Source: Stictocephala bisonia (Eukaryota > Arthropoda > Insecta > Hemiptera > Membracidae). From it: DNA of 64,000 bases. Below the pieces are notes generated by a model that made no database searches, was not told the origin of the DNA, and worked only from the letters and a program-made list of their open reading frames with translations. Position numbers and translations under genes: made by a program. The DNA is taken from contig JAQJVL010000253.1 in NCBI GenBank assembly GCA_035578905.1, positions 37,501-101,500 on the forward strand. Direction: 5' to 3'. Below are positions 22,755-35,054 of the stretch, one piece after another (position 1 is the stretch's first letter; the number at the start of each line of letters is the position of its first letter).

Positions 22755-23880
22755 AAAAATGTGTTATTGTCTTTCAACAATTATCTCAATATTACCTGTT
22801 CTAAGTAAGGTCTTCGAGAAACTTTACTACGAAAGACTAGATAGTTTCAGTGAACCAATCACTACTGAACGTGAACGGGCGGATGGGTGGGCCATCACTA
22901 CTGTACACGAATGGGCGGGTGGATGGGCCATCACTACTGTACTTAAATGGATGGGTGGGAGGGCCATCACTACTGTACGTAAATGGGCGTGTGGGTGGGC
23001 CATCACTATTGTACATAAATGGGCGGGCGGGTGGGCCATCACTACTGTATATGAATGGGCGGGTGGATGGATCATCACTAATGTAAGTGAATGGGCGTGT
23101 GGGTGGGCCATGACTACTGTACATGAATGGGCGGGTGGATGGGCCATCACTACTGTACATGAATGGGCGGGTGGGTGGGTCATCACTACTGTACGTGAAT
23201 GGGTGGTTGGGTGGGCCATCGCTACTGTACGTGAATGGGTGGTTGGGTGGGCCATCGCTACTGTACGTGAATGGGCGTGTGGGTGGGCCATCACTACTGT
23301 ACTACTGTAAATAAGTGGGTGTGTGTGTCATTATCATCGTAGAGGATTTTGTTCATAATAAATTAATAGTAATTTAACTTTTGATACACACATTTACTCA
23401 AACTGCAAAAAACTAGATTCTGGTAGTTTCACACTGAAATCTCGCTTCGTTTACGAACAAAGAAATATTACTGTGTGCATATTATGGTTTAGTTTGTCCA
23501 TTTTTATCGTATGCTGTTGAGATGTAAGGTCGTGAATGTACATAAACCAGTTACATTCAAACATCAAAAGAAGGCATTAAGAACCATATTTTAAAATTAA
23601 GATAGTTTTCTTGCATGTAGACAATTCTTCAAGAATCACAAATTACACAACTTTCTGTGTATCTTCAACCACCATGTTCTCTTGTAGTCCATAAAAATAG
23701 TCATCTATTTTTAACCGATTTCTCAAAACAAGTAGAATCTAGGTCCGAACAATATCCTTAATCTATTACCTCACAAAACTGTATTTTTTAGATAAATTTA
23801 CAGTTTTACGGCCCTAGATTCTTCAATGCACTGCCAAACTCAATTAACGTTAAAATGGCATGAGCGTGGTTTTTGAATTT
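22755..23880 (+). pseudogene. jockey/CR1-type LINE remnant with its core replaced by a minisatellite
   Basis: A non-LTR retrotransposon reverse transcriptase. Before the array, 22770-22850 reads ISILPVLSKVFEKLYYERL, the start of the RT domain. After it, near 23478-23525, comes YYGLVCPFLSYAVEM; near 23555 FKHQKKALRTIF; and near 23811 GPRFFNALPNSI. These are C-terminal RT/thumb motifs in the normal order but in different frames. The fingers-palm core with the catalytic Asp pair is missing; in its place sits the 36-bp array 22856-23308. The element is dead. Confidence 0.75.
22856..23308 (+). repeat. 36-bp GC-rich minisatellite, about 12.5 units
   Basis: The unit contains GGGCCATCACTACTGTAC and GAATGGGCGGGTGGGT, with a 36-bp period (12 codons). 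Because 36 is divisible by 3 and the unit avoids stops, long frames appear on both strands (for example 22741-23310 plus and 22827-23294 minus). The plus frame joins in-frame to the LINE residues upstream. Single monomers of the same sequence lie at about 21888, 37633 (reversed) and 50490 (reversed). Confidence 0.95.
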
Positions 23881-24966
23881 TCTCGTTGGATTAATATACA
23901 ATACAAACATTTCCCATATCAGTTATTTTTGTTAAATTATTCATTCACATGTGTTTTAGTTGAAATATATTCTGAACCTTTTATAAAACTATATGAATAA
24001 TATGCAAATTTAAAGGTATCAAAAGAGCTAAAAGATATAAAATAAAACAAATAGTTTTAGCAGTTAATAAAACCCAAAACGTGCATATAAAAAATATACA
24101 CTTCATATTTTAAAGAAGAAACAGAATCACGAAAGTAGTTATTGAAAATGAAAATAATAAAATATTTATGGAACTAATATTGAAGAGGCTATACTGTGGA
24201 CGTACGTTTGACTTACATAAACCAATTTAATACAAGAAAATCAATTCTAATGCTTTATAACGTTATTAATAATCCAACAAAAATTCAAATACATGACCAA
24301 TAATAAAACTAATTACGAAACTGGAGCGATTGAGAATTTTTCTAACAATTCTTAACGGAGAAAACTATAAATAAAATTGTTAAAAATATCGTACAAACTT
24401 TTACACAAGTTTGAAATCACGACGACTAAAAACGTACGCTAGCTAATTGAAAAATAGCAACTGAAAACAGCAGTACTGCAGCTGTACGTTGATTTTACAT
24501 ATTTTTATCAGAAACGACATGGAACACACACTTTTTGGTAATTTACCAGCTGGTTAATTTTGTTATGTACAGTTTTTGTTTAATTATTGCCTTAGGCTGC
24601 ACTGTTTATTCTTACGTACGTATCAATTAGATCTTCCTTCAGAACTTTGATAAATCTATAAATTTGGAGTTGGAATATTCAGTATTTGCCACAATTGTAT
24701 GACCCAAGATTACCTCGGAGAATTTGTCCGAGCAAACCACCAAACCTACCCCCTCACCGCTACCTGTGAAGAGAGTTTCCGTGTTCATGTCTGTCCAACA
24801 TTTGTTCTAGGTTTAATATACATTAACATTGGCTTAAATTACAAATTCAAAAATGAATTGAAAATTGATTTGACGATCGGCGTCTTAAGAATAATTGAAT
24901 CCCTGGATAGGCTCAGGATATGAGGTCATACAATATGAGGTCAAGGCTCTACGACCTAACATTATA
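23881..24966. other. no supported gene
   Basis: AT-rich. A short piece near 24872-24890 (GACGATCGGCGTCTTA) is the terminal block of the 45470-type SINE-like repeat. The 74-codon frame at 24699-24923 overlaps it and is not called. Confidence 0.45.
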
Positions 24967-25599
24967 CAGGATGGAAAAATGTTTTCCAGAGTAGCATTCA
25001 TTTGAATTTCAAAGTAACTAATTTGAACAATAGCTTATTTTTTTCTCCGCTATTTAAAGATTTTAAATAACTTATTCTGATCAAAAATTATACTTTATGG
25101 AACACAATAACTCGAAAAAATTAAATTATCAAAGGAAAAAAAATAACGTGGTTGTGAAAGCGTAGAAACGCTTTTACAACTTTATTTTTTCCATAGATAA
25201 TTTGTAATTTAATTTTTTTTAGTTATTGTGTTCCATAAAGTATAAATTTTTATCAGAATAATTTATTTAAAATCGTTAAATAGTGGAGAAATAATATTGT
25301 CCAAATTAGTTACTTTGAAATTCAAATTACTGCTACTCTGGAAACGATAGACCTTTCGAAGTCCGGTTTGCGACAATTAATTTCTTTTGAATAGACCTTT
25401 AATTTGGTACCAAACTCGACCTAGGCTTACATTACAGATTTTCGTTAAACTCCTCGCAGGCCGTCCCCCATGAAAAAAAATGAAATATCGCTAATGTTGT
25501 CAAAAAGTGTGTTCTTTGTAACCATGATGTACAAGATTTACTTTTACCAGTGAAGTAATAGAAAAGTTGTGAAAGCGTTTCCAAATTTTTTCCACTCTG
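24967..25599. mobile_element. foldback MITE with a near-full-length palindrome
   Basis: Flanked by TA at 24965-24966 and 25600-25601, with matching ends CAGGATGGAAAAATG and (complement of the right end) CAGAGTGGAAAAAAT. Inside, 24988-25155 and 25174-25345 are inverted copies of each other. They run from CCAGAGTAGCA to the centre GTTGTGAAAGCG / CGCTTTTACAAC, with only a few bases of loop. A partial extra copy of the centre, GTTGTGAAAGCGTTTCC, lies near 25566. There is no transposase. It is consistent with a mariner-type non-autonomous element. Confidence 0.8.
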
Positions 25600-25795
25600 T
25601 AGATTAACCTAACCTCTACAGACGTACAAATCAAGTAATGGCTTTAGCTTTCAGATTTGAGTTAATTAGGGAATAAAAATGAGAGAGACTGATATCGATG
25701 CATTTTTAAGTATAACATTCCACTGACATTTTACATTCGAATCAGGCAGTACTTTTGAAATCAATACATCAAGATGAACTATATATTAAGAGTCC

Positions 25796-25850
25796 ACATC
25801 CAAGATATTAGGAAACCGATTTCGGGTCCAAAGACCCATCATCAGTCTCT
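25796..25850 (-). repeat. hammerhead-like motif, left inverted copy
   Basis: The minus strand reads CTGATGA, a perfect 5-bp stem (GGGTC...GACCC) closed by a TTTG-type loop, then GAAA, the conserved order of a hammerhead ribozyme core. A convincing stem III and cleavage triplet are not evident. It is mirrored at 26805-26860. Such motifs end Penelope-like and some other retroelements. Confidence 0.4.
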
Positions 25851-26389
25851 TAATTAAATCGAATTAAAAAAAAAATGTATCGTGATCTTGAAACACGGTA
25901 TAGTAATAGTGTCAAAATAAACGGGTATTATTTGATATAACTTAGATTAGTATAACTAAAGTCTGCCGGACACGACAGGTATTCCGCGATGCTGCAATTG
26001 CAACGAATCAGTAGGAGTTTCTTTACGCCATTTTTAAAACACTTTCAAGTCTCTCTCAAGTTTCAAATGGTCTTTGAATTCGTATAACTGTATAATTGTA
26101 CGGTGTTCGAAGAAAAGATGTTACTCGAAAAGCTTGTTTTGCGAGGGAGAGGTATGAACTTATGATTTGAACGAAGATTGCATTAGTGTTGATTGGATTT
26201 AATTGTAAATAAGAAAGGTGTTTATGAACAAATCAAACTGTGGAAAGAATACTGATGATTTCCGAATAAAGACAATGTAAAAATATTGTTATCTTTGAAA
26301 ATAATACTACAAGAGGTCTTAAGTTTTTTTTAATGTTTCTCAAATAGCACGTTTTTGGAATTTAAAAATGAAACTGATCTTTGTACTCT

Positions 26390-26780
26390 CGTGGCCCCAG
26401 CCTGCAACTGCATAATTCATAAGTTATCCATAATATGTTAGTGACAGAACATCGATTGCAGAAAATTTGGAAAGGCTCTTGAGGGCAAATATTCTTGAAC
26501 TCAGCCGCTGACAAAAAGTATTTATGCGGAAGTCAAATTTCAAGTGCTGGACAACACTCACCCCCAAAATCCTTACTGCTTCACCCGGCTCAACTTCATC
26601 TTCACCACGCAAAGTTGCAAGATCATAGTTATTTTCATAACTGTTTATTTGAAAATTGATTAAAACAGTCTTTACAGTATTAATTTCAAATTATTTGTCA
26701 AGAACCATTGCAGAAGTGAATTGGTTTCTTCACACAACTTTATTTCAAGGTCAGTCCGATTCAGGGCAGTTCTTGAGTTT
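26390..26780 (-). pseudogene. LINE reverse-transcriptase C-terminal fragment
   Basis: The minus strand gives, in order, TDLEIKLCEETNSLLQWFLT, then KTVLINFQIN near 26660, then VRILGVSVVQHLKFD and INTFCQRLSSRIFALKSLSK. After SLTYYG the frame is interrupted by a stop and resumes as LMNYAVAGWGHEST. These are the post-catalytic part of a jockey/CR1-type RT. The palm is missing. The fragment lies between two inverted hammerhead-like motifs. Confidence 0.8.
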
Positions 26781-26804
26781 GAAGATCGTTTTAAGAATAA
26801 AGGA

Positions 26805-26860
26805 CTGATGATGGGTCTATGGATCCGAAATTGATTTACCAATGTCTTCGATGTGAACCG
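26805..26860 (+). repeat. hammerhead-like motif, right inverted copy
   Basis: The plus strand reads CTGATGA, then a stem with one wobble pair (GGGTC TATG GATCC), then GAAA. About 55 bp match the complement of 25796-25850, including the shared tail GATGTG. The core bases are the same as in the left copy although the stem bases have changed. Confidence 0.4.
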
Positions 26861-27774
26861 CTAAGGTAATATGAGATGTTAAGTAAGCTAGGCTGGGTTC
26901 CTCCTTGGAGCGGGTCCTCGGGATCTATGATAAATGTGTGGGTTAACACTAATTTTAGGCAACAATAATAAAATGACTAAATAAATATGAACATTTCTAG
27001 GTTATGTTAGCTTAGATCCTTCTTCGATAAGGGTCGAGAGGCAGAGTAGTGCACGTGACCGCAAGTCTCGTGCACAATGCATCTTGCATCACTTCCTCAT
27101 CACGTCCACGGTGAAGAGGGTCACGGCACGACAAGGTCGGCCAAGGTTACGAATATATCAACAATTGTACTGCAATTTTTTTGTTACGGCTACTTACAAC
27201 CGGTTATTTTGTGATGGAAAGTTTTTCCAGAAATAGTCTGATCATTATCAACAAACATTACTGCAAACAGACATGGTTACATAAATCTCGTTTCCTGCAG
27301 TACTTGAATGTGCATAATGGACAGGTTCCTTATTGACATTTGCTTGTTATTTCAACTTGTATTGCACCCATTTATTGTTGTTCATTTAAAAAACAATTTC
27401 ACAATATTAAAATATGCATCTGTCTGCATGCTACACGATTTATTGACCTAGGTTAAAATTTGCAATTTTCCTTTTTTATATCTACAGACCTCTTTTTATT
27501 ACAAAAGTCCTTAATAGTTTGTAATGTATCTGCCACTTTATACCAACGAAACTCTTATCTCACCCACCAACATTGCTCACAAGTACAACTAAAGTAAAAG
27601 TTTACTAAAAAATATAAATAAATAAAACATACATATACTCGTATGTACATGGGTTTCTTAGTTATAATCACATCTCTATATACACTTGAAAGTCCATAAA
27701 TCATGCTAGCAAAGATATGGTTCCTGAACTTCAAGTGCGATTTTTAACAAAAAATCTTTTGCCAGTACCGGTCA
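26861..27774. other. no supported gene; GC-richer patch 27000-27140
   Basis: The patch around 27020-27140 (CGTGACCGCAAGTCTCGTGC and neighbours) is less AT-rich and may be a repeat fragment. No domain or exon is recognised. Confidence 0.35.
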
Positions 27775-28290
27775 CACACGTACAAACTTTATGATCCACC
27801 CAGCCACACCCGTACGTACATCACTGATGATCCAATACACAGGTATGTTACTTATGAACCACACACCCACATGTGTACGTCGTTCATGACCACCCAGCCA
27901 CACTCGTACATCACTCATGATCTAATACACAACACTGGTATGTCACTTATGAACCACACACCCACATGTGTACGTCGTTCATGACCACCCAGCCACACTC
28001 GTACATCACTCATGATCTAATACACAACACTGGTATGTCACTTATGAACCACACACCCACATGTGTACGTCGTTCATGACCACCCAGCCACACTCGTACA
28101 TCACTCATGATCTAATACACAACACTGGTATGTCACTTATGAACCACACACCCACATGTGTACGTCGTTCATGACCACCCAGCCACACTCGTACATCACT
28201 CATGATCTAATACACAACACTGGTATGTCACTTATGAACCACACACCCACATGTGTACGTCGTTCATGACCACCCAGGCACACACGTACA
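27775..28290 (+). repeat. 95-bp tandem repeat, about five units
   Basis: GTACGTCGTTCATGACCACC recurs at 27875, 27970 and 28065 and twice more, a 95-bp period with almost no divergence among the inner units. The outer units are degenerate. The unit is itself made of related CACCCAGCCACAC / CACACACCCACATG half-motifs. Confidence 0.93.
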
Positions 28291-28479
28291 TCTTTCAGAA
28301 CCCACCTAAATAGGTCTTTCATTCATGAAAAACTCACCCTCACATATGCCCTTTACTTCTATGCTTGTGGGTGGTATTAATTAATTAATTAATGGGTTAA
28401 TACTATACAAATTGATTGAGTATGGAGGTGAGGTACATACTTTTTGATTATGGAGTACGTACGTTAACATACGTTTAAT

Positions 28480-29470
28480 GCCCCACTCTGCCGTTTGCAC
28501 ATTACGATCATCTCCCTCGGACAGCTTAGTCTTTCTCTCTTTGTTCCATTTAGTTTTAGTGTCTTTGTTTTCGTTTTCGTGTTCCGTGATTTCGTTTTCT
28601 GTGTTCTTTGGCGTTGTCAACAAGCTCACCATTCTAGCTTGGCAGCCGAAAACGACGTGTTTTGTGGCTAGAAACGTTTAGCCCAGGCTCCGGGGTCGGA
28701 GTTTTTTTTTTTTTTTTTAAGAACTGTCATTTTAAAGCGAGATTTTTTTTAGATTTAAATTTTAATTTAATTTTTTTTCTCATTAAGAGTCGCCCAGTTT
28801 ATCCAGCTGGATTTCGGCGTAATTATTAATTTAATTCTTTAGTTTTTTAACTTTTCCAAATCGGCCAAAACCTTCCAAATTTATTTTGTTACCCGAGTCC
28901 CCGTAAGTTCAGCTACCATTTAAAAATGTTGTCTTTTGTTATCTGTAGTTATTGTTTATTCATTCATGTATTCTGTTATTTATTTATTCTTGTATGTGTT
29001 CAATGTTATTATTTATTTATTATTGTTATACATTTTTCAGATCTCTATTTATATATTTATAAAAAATGTTTTTAGGCTTAATCATTTTGATTTATATTTT
29101 CTTAATACTTTTACACTGTTAATTTTCGATAATCTTGTTTTTTTTTATTTATTTCTTTTGCCTCGAGGCCATAAAATATATTTATAATTTTTTTCTGTAA
29201 CTTTTGATAGATATCGTAACTTCACAAACGGTCAACAGCCCGTATTATCCGTAAAGGTTTTAATTTTTTTGAGTTGTAACTTAATAATTTTTTTATGCTT
29301 TTGAATTTTATGGTTTTTATAAATTTTCATTGTAATAAACAATATTTTTGCCATTCAACTTGTGTTTTTTTGTTCTGTGTCATCCTCCTGAGTCCGGTGT
29401 CTTCGCACCCACCCTCGATGTTTTGATAGTACGAGGGTGGGTTGCACCACCTACCGCCCAGGCACTAACG
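28480..29470 (+). mobile_element. LTR-like segment, unclassified
   Basis: A CT-rich leader (about 28480-28690) is followed by a T-rich stretch, then TGTAATAAACAATATTTTTG (poly(A)-signal-like) near 29331. A GC-richer tail holds a 9-bp hairpin (CCACCCTCG...CGAGGGTGG, about 29409-29441). The order resembles a long terminal repeat and parallels the minus-strand layout of 15553-16905. There is no partner LTR and no coding domain. Short frames at 28478-28681 and 28936-29187 look like composition artefacts. Confidence 0.25.
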
Positions 29471-29744
29471 GTAATATTATCCTAATTCTACTCGTAATAC
29501 CACATTTTACGTTCGTATTAAAGCAAAGTTCTAACAATTACTCATTTACCCTAACTTATATATGACTTTTGAAAGACCATATCTGTTTTAATGTTTTGTC
29601 TGTTTAGAGTTATTCAATTAATTCTCGAAGATAGAATCACAAAGAAATGCATTTTTAAGATCCAACTTGGCATTCTTTTCTCTTATAAATAACTGTCAGG
29701 CATTAACAATGAAGTGAGTTTACGAAGCGTGGCATTGTTGGTTT

Positions 29745-30575
29745 TATGCTCTGCTATGCTTTAGTCTCCCATTGGACATGAGCTGACCACTGACCCACAT
29801 CCAGAGTATAGATAGATCCATCAGTAGCGCACGACTCTCCTTGACTCAATGCCACCTCTCCCTCAACATGTCACGCTAGGTCACCTGCATCACTCACTTT
29901 GTTGGCATCACTCTAAAGCTCAGTTGTACTGTAGTCTTCTATTGGACATGTACTAACCGACAATCTGACTTTATGGATTTATCCATCAGTAGCCTATGAC
30001 TCTCCTTGACGCAATGCCACCTCTCCATCAACAGTGTCACCCTAGGTCACCTCACACCTGCATCACTCACTTTGTTGGCATCACTCTAAACCTCAGTTGT
30101 ACTGTAGTCTTCCATTGGACATGTACTGACCGACAATCTGACTACATGGATTTATCCATCAGTAGCTCTTGACTCTCCTTGGCGCAATGCTGTTTCTCCC
30201 TCAAAAGTGTTAAACTAGTTCACCTCACACCTGCACCACTCACTTTGTTGGCATCACTCTAAAGCTCAGTTGTACTGTAGCCTTCCATTGGACATGTACT
30301 AACCAACAATCTGACTACATGGATTTATCCATCAGTAGCCTATGACTCTCCTTGACGTAATGCCACCTCAACCTCAACAGTGTCTCACTAGGTCACCTCA
30401 CACCTGCACCACTCACTTTGTTGGCATCACTCTAAAGCTCAGTTGTACTGTAGTCTTCCATTGGACATGTACTGACCGACAATCTGACTACATGGATTTA
30501 TCCATCAGTAGCCTATGACTCTCTTTGACGCAATGCCACCTCAACCTCAACAGTGTCACACTAGGCTCCCCACAC
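29745..30575 (+). repeat. 173-bp tandem repeat, about 4.8 units
   Basis: GTTGTACTGTAG occurs at 29923, 30096, 30269 and 30442, an exact 173-bp step. Units contain CATCAGTAGCCTATGACTCT and CACTTTGTTGGCATCACTCT. Divergence between units is modest. The 173-bp length is in the range of nucleosome-sized satellites. Confidence 0.93.
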
Positions 30576-30865
30576 TTTCAATTGGCATGATACTAATAGA
30601 GGCCTTGACTACTACCTAATGAAGCAAAACATGTTTCCCCAGTGACATTATATTATCATTAGGATGTGAATATTATTGGTCCAGTAATAACGTCTTTAAG
30701 ACATTTGGCTATGTCGACTCAAGGTATCCTCGATGTTGATGACTTAATTGTGTATCCGTAGACTCAAGATGTATATCTCATTTTTGTGTATGATCATAAA
30801 TCTCAAGTAAATTTACTTTATACTCATGTTCAAACCTCGTAGTTAATTGGGAGGCGGAATTTCGA

Positions 30866-31030
30866 TTCGTGGGGTCAGGTACAGACCGTCATAAACATTC
30901 CTACTAATCCCTTTGCTGCTCAGGCTGCGTTTTGATCCGCGAAAGTAAAAGTGAAAGTGGAAGGGGAGGTGACAGTGACGGACAAGGAGGGAGAAGAGGA
31001 ATTTTGGGGTGATTGGCACAAAATACAGTT
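30866..31030 (+). repeat. dispersed repeat, copy A (inverted relative to 32745)
   Basis: GTCAGGTACAGACCGTCATAA, then GCGTTTTGATCCGCGA and a purine-rich GAAAGTGGAAGGGGAGG run. The same order appears in reverse complement at 32745-32905. The class is unknown. Confidence 0.7.
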
Positions 31031-32744
31031 GCACGTTACCTCATAGACCTACGATTACTTTTGGAGCAGCCTCCATAGCACAACCTGTTATAATGAACAG
31101 TTCAGGGTACAGACTGAAGGCATCCCTGCATACCACATTCTTTTACACATACCGGATATTACTCATTTGGTGGTTCATCAACACAGTTTCCAAAGAATAA
31201 TTCTTGCTTGAGAATCTGCAGAGGCTGTTATCCATATTGGATTTATTTCCATAGCAGCAATGTTAACATTGAAACCAATTTTGTGAATGAGGTGTCATTT
31301 TAAACGTAACAAGAATACAGTACCTACTGCTTTTAAAAGATATATTTAAAATATACATCATAGTTCGTCTGAAAAAGAATGAAATTTAAAAATATGTTAC
31401 TTTGAAAATTTTTATTAATTTTTTCCACTTATTTATTCCTTTTCTTGGTTAAATAACTTACATTTATAGCTTTTTTCGTAATTATTTACTTGGTTTTAAA
31501 TATGGGTAGGCCTACATAACAATTAAACAACCATTAACTTTAAACATAAAACTTCGGGTAGAACTGCTGTCATCGAGGAAGTGGCAAAAATATATTAAGA
31601 TTGTTATATTTATTTTCAAGTAAGAGAAACACTACACGTTTATTACATTATAGTTTGAATGTACATAGTTATAGAAATTAACTTTCCTATATTTAACATA
31701 AATTTCCTCAAATAAAAATATAAATAAGCATGAAACAAAACATTCGAATCAACTGAAAATTATACAATGTTAATACTCAACAACAACAAAAAATCATGAA
31801 TTTATGAATATTAATTTATATAATAAATTGCCTTATAATTTAAGACAACTAGAAGTGAAACAATTTATAAAAAATTATATACTACTATTTATTAGAAAAA
31901 TGTTTACACAAAATTAAAAACTTATTTTAAGTTCAACTGTAATTTATATGTACATTTTACTCAACTTTTATTATATTAATTATATTATACTATATTATAT
32001 ATTTTAATACCTCATTTGAGGTTTGATACAATAATTATTAGTATTATTATAATAGGCTTAATAGGAGTCAAATTACAAAATAAAACTGCGGAGTTTAAGC
32101 CATAGTTGAGGTATTAATGTAACTAATAAAATAGAACGAATTTAATTCAATGAAGCTCAAAATATCATGGTTGGTTATCAGAATTCACATTTTTTGAATG
32201 ACATTTAAATTGGTCCGTTTATTTTTTTACACCTTTAATGCACTTATATAATTTTATCTATTATATAAAATACGGACGGTAGGTGTCCGTTTACTTAAAC
32301 GTTACACATTTCCTCCCCGTTAATGGATGTTAATTTTAATGTTGATTTTTACATTTATAAAATTGCTATCTGTCATTTAATTATAATTTGGATTTTTAGC
32401 TAACTTGTATAGATTTATTAGAAAGCACATTATGTTTACTTTCTACATTTAATCACAATGCAACGTAGGTTGTTAAAAAAATAAAGCTTATCGGGGTGAT
32501 TATCATTAATATTAAATAATGTAATTGTTAGATTAAACATTCAAATTAAATCAAAGCGTTTCATAGCCGTTGATCGACAAAGTTGTATTATCCATAGCCA
32601 ATAATTAAATTAGTAAATAAATCACTCTGGAAGTAATCACGCTTTCAGACATCTATCAACTGTAATAAGAGTCAGTATGCTCGCAGCGTCAGTATACCTA
32701 AAGCAAATATACTGACTTGTGGGTCAGTTCTAGGTAAAATGACC
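31031..32744. other. no supported gene
   Basis: Strongly AT-rich with a few TA-rich runs (for example 31975-32005). Nothing coding or repetitive of note. Confidence 0.4.
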
Positions 32745-32905
32745 GGCATGTAACCATCTGGTTGTTCACCCCCAAATTCCCCATCTGCTGTCTTCCCTCC
32801 CTGTTTGGCAGTCTCACTTTCTCCTTCTCGCGGATCAAAACGCCACCCAGAGGAGCAACCAAGTAGGTTGACACTTTTATGACGGTCTGTGCCTGACCTC
32901 ACGGA
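32745..32905 (-). repeat. dispersed repeat, copy B
   Basis: Reverse complement relative of 30866-31030: the minus strand reads GTCAGGCACAGACCGTCATAA, GCGTTTTGATCCGCGAGAAG and a purine-rich tail. The two copies face each other across 1.7 kb. Confidence 0.7.
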
Positions 32906-33269
32906 TCAAAACTCATACACCCATAGTTAACCAAATCTGCTTGTACTGTGGCCTGTTAGGAACCACAACAACAGGTTTACTGACATTAAAGGTTTTACCA
33001 TGGCTATGACATTTAAAATACATTAAAAAGAAACTGACTCATTATTATTTTACAATTTATCTAATTAATGTAATAGACCATTTATAATAATGATAATCAA
33101 TATATTGATTTGCACCCCTATTACATGAATCATACTGTATCATGTTTGCAGGGCCGGCCTGAGGGGTGTGCGACATATACAGCTCCACACATTCGAGCCT
33201 TGTGAATAGGCATTAAATTGGCCAATTTTAGTAACAAAAAATAAATAAATTTGGCAATCTGTAGACACG

Positions 33270-33645
33270 TTGAAATGTATTTGTAGTCAACTCTCGTGAG
33301 AATGGATTTGTATCTAGTTTGGTTAAAGCAAAAGAGTTGACTAAAGAACTGAAAGTTAAAGTGAAGTTCAAAACCTTAAGACTCATCAGGAAGAAGAAAC
33401 GCTTTAACTTTTATTGTAAAGATGAACCTGAACCCTTACTGAACCACAAGAAACATTTAAAGTTGAATGTTTCTTACCATTAGTCGATACTGTTTACTCA
33501 GCTGTGGGAGGTTTGAGCAGTTGAAGGCCAAGACTTCAAAATTTGAATTTCTTTTCAAGCTAGACAAACTGCCCGATCGACAAACACTTTTATCAAATGC
33601 GAACAACTTGAACATGATGTTTGTATCAACTGAGTATGCAAACAT
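33270..33645 (+). pseudogene. hAT-type transposase remnant (ZMYM1-like)
   Basis: Plus-strand frames give ENGFVSSLVKAKELTKELK and KVKFKTLRLIRKKKRF. There follow, after one or two shifts, FLPLVDTVYSAVG and FEQLKAKTSKFEFLFKLDK, then NLN near the end. This order resembles the middle of hAT-superfamily transposases related to vertebrate zinc-finger MYM-type protein 1. No N-terminal zinc finger and no C-terminal dimerisation motif are seen, and frames are broken. No terminal repeats were identified. Confidence 0.55.
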
Positions 33646-35054
33646 TTAGAATATTATCAAACTCTTTTGGTTTGCTTTTTTAAGGATAAAAGTTCTAAAG
33701 TATTCCTGGCAAGTTTAAAATTTCAAGTATGGTATGAATAAGACCTTTGGTTCAAACCAACAGTGTAGTTCAGTAATTATTTGACTATAAGGACCATGTT
33801 TGGGCAATAAATTAGTTTTGACCAATCTTCCTCTGAAGCAAAAGGTAGTTTCTTGATCTATCTTCAGCAATATGAGAGTTAACTCTACAAAATTCAGCAT
33901 TTATCCAAATATAAACTTCATTTTTAGACTTCAGCTTTTGAACTCAAGAATTTTAAATCTCGAGGGCCACCAAATTTTTGTAATCTAAAACTGACCTACT
34001 CTAAATATAAATTTACTTTTTGGAAAAGTATTTGGACTCTAGTCCAAAAACCATAGTATCCTAAATGTTGACTTAAGTTTTATCTAATAGAGTATTAAAC
34101 TAAATATATTCTTCTTCTAAAACTGTATACTTGTTTAGGCATTGGAAAAATAAAATATATGAGACACATAAAGCCAGAAAACAACATTCTTATATATTTT
34201 TGGAAAACACTGATTGTTTCAAAACATGTTCAAGTAAAGAACCACATTAAAGTAAGGATTACTTATCCTGATTCAGAAAATAAGGAAAGGAAAATATGAG
34301 GGAGTGTTGTTGAAGGTTTGGGGGGAAACCGTATTTGTATTGGTTTATATAAAACAGAGGCCTTTTAAATACATCCTTACTAATTTATTAATTAACTATT
34401 TTAGTAAGTTTATCCACAATAAAGACTAAAGTATTTTGATTTATTTTTTTTACTTTTTTGATGATTATTTTCATTATTTTGTGTACAGCATACAGTGTAT
34501 ATAATAGGAAATAATGCAAACTATGTTAAAATCAACTCTGTGATGCAAAGTATATATGTATGTAATAATATTACTTTATTGCTTGTTCTGTACTTGTAGA
34601 AATAACCAAATAGTGCAATATGACTAAACTAGGGTTTATTGTTATATAGGAATTTTTAGTCCTATATCCATCCTATGTTCATGCAGTAAAGCAATTATTA
34701 TGATCACATGATGCAAATTTAATATACTGTAATACAAATACACAAGAAGGAACATACATTATGGTGATCAATTTCCTTGTGAATCCCTCTGGTCTGAGGA
34801 TGGTAAACATAGTACGCTATCTTCAATACAATATATTTAGGCTAATTTCTTACACTTACACTGATTTTTGTGACTATTCGTCAGCTTTTTCTTTATTTTC
34901 TATTCAGATCAGTCTCCTTTTTCTTGATATGATTATTATATTAGGTTAGTTGTTCAACATATCTTAAACTTCCTTATCAATTTAATGATTAACTGACTTG
35001 GATCCTATAATTTTGAAACTAAGCATGCTAATCAGCTAATCAAATTTTTGCTCT
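33646..35054. other. no supported gene
   Basis: AT-rich; it may include the decayed tail of the hAT element. The 34761-34949 frame has no recognisable motif. Confidence 0.4.

Noticed and set aside
22827..23294. Long minus-strand frames with a 12-residue repeat
   Set aside because: The 36-bp period keeps several frames open by arithmetic; the LINE is on the plus strand.
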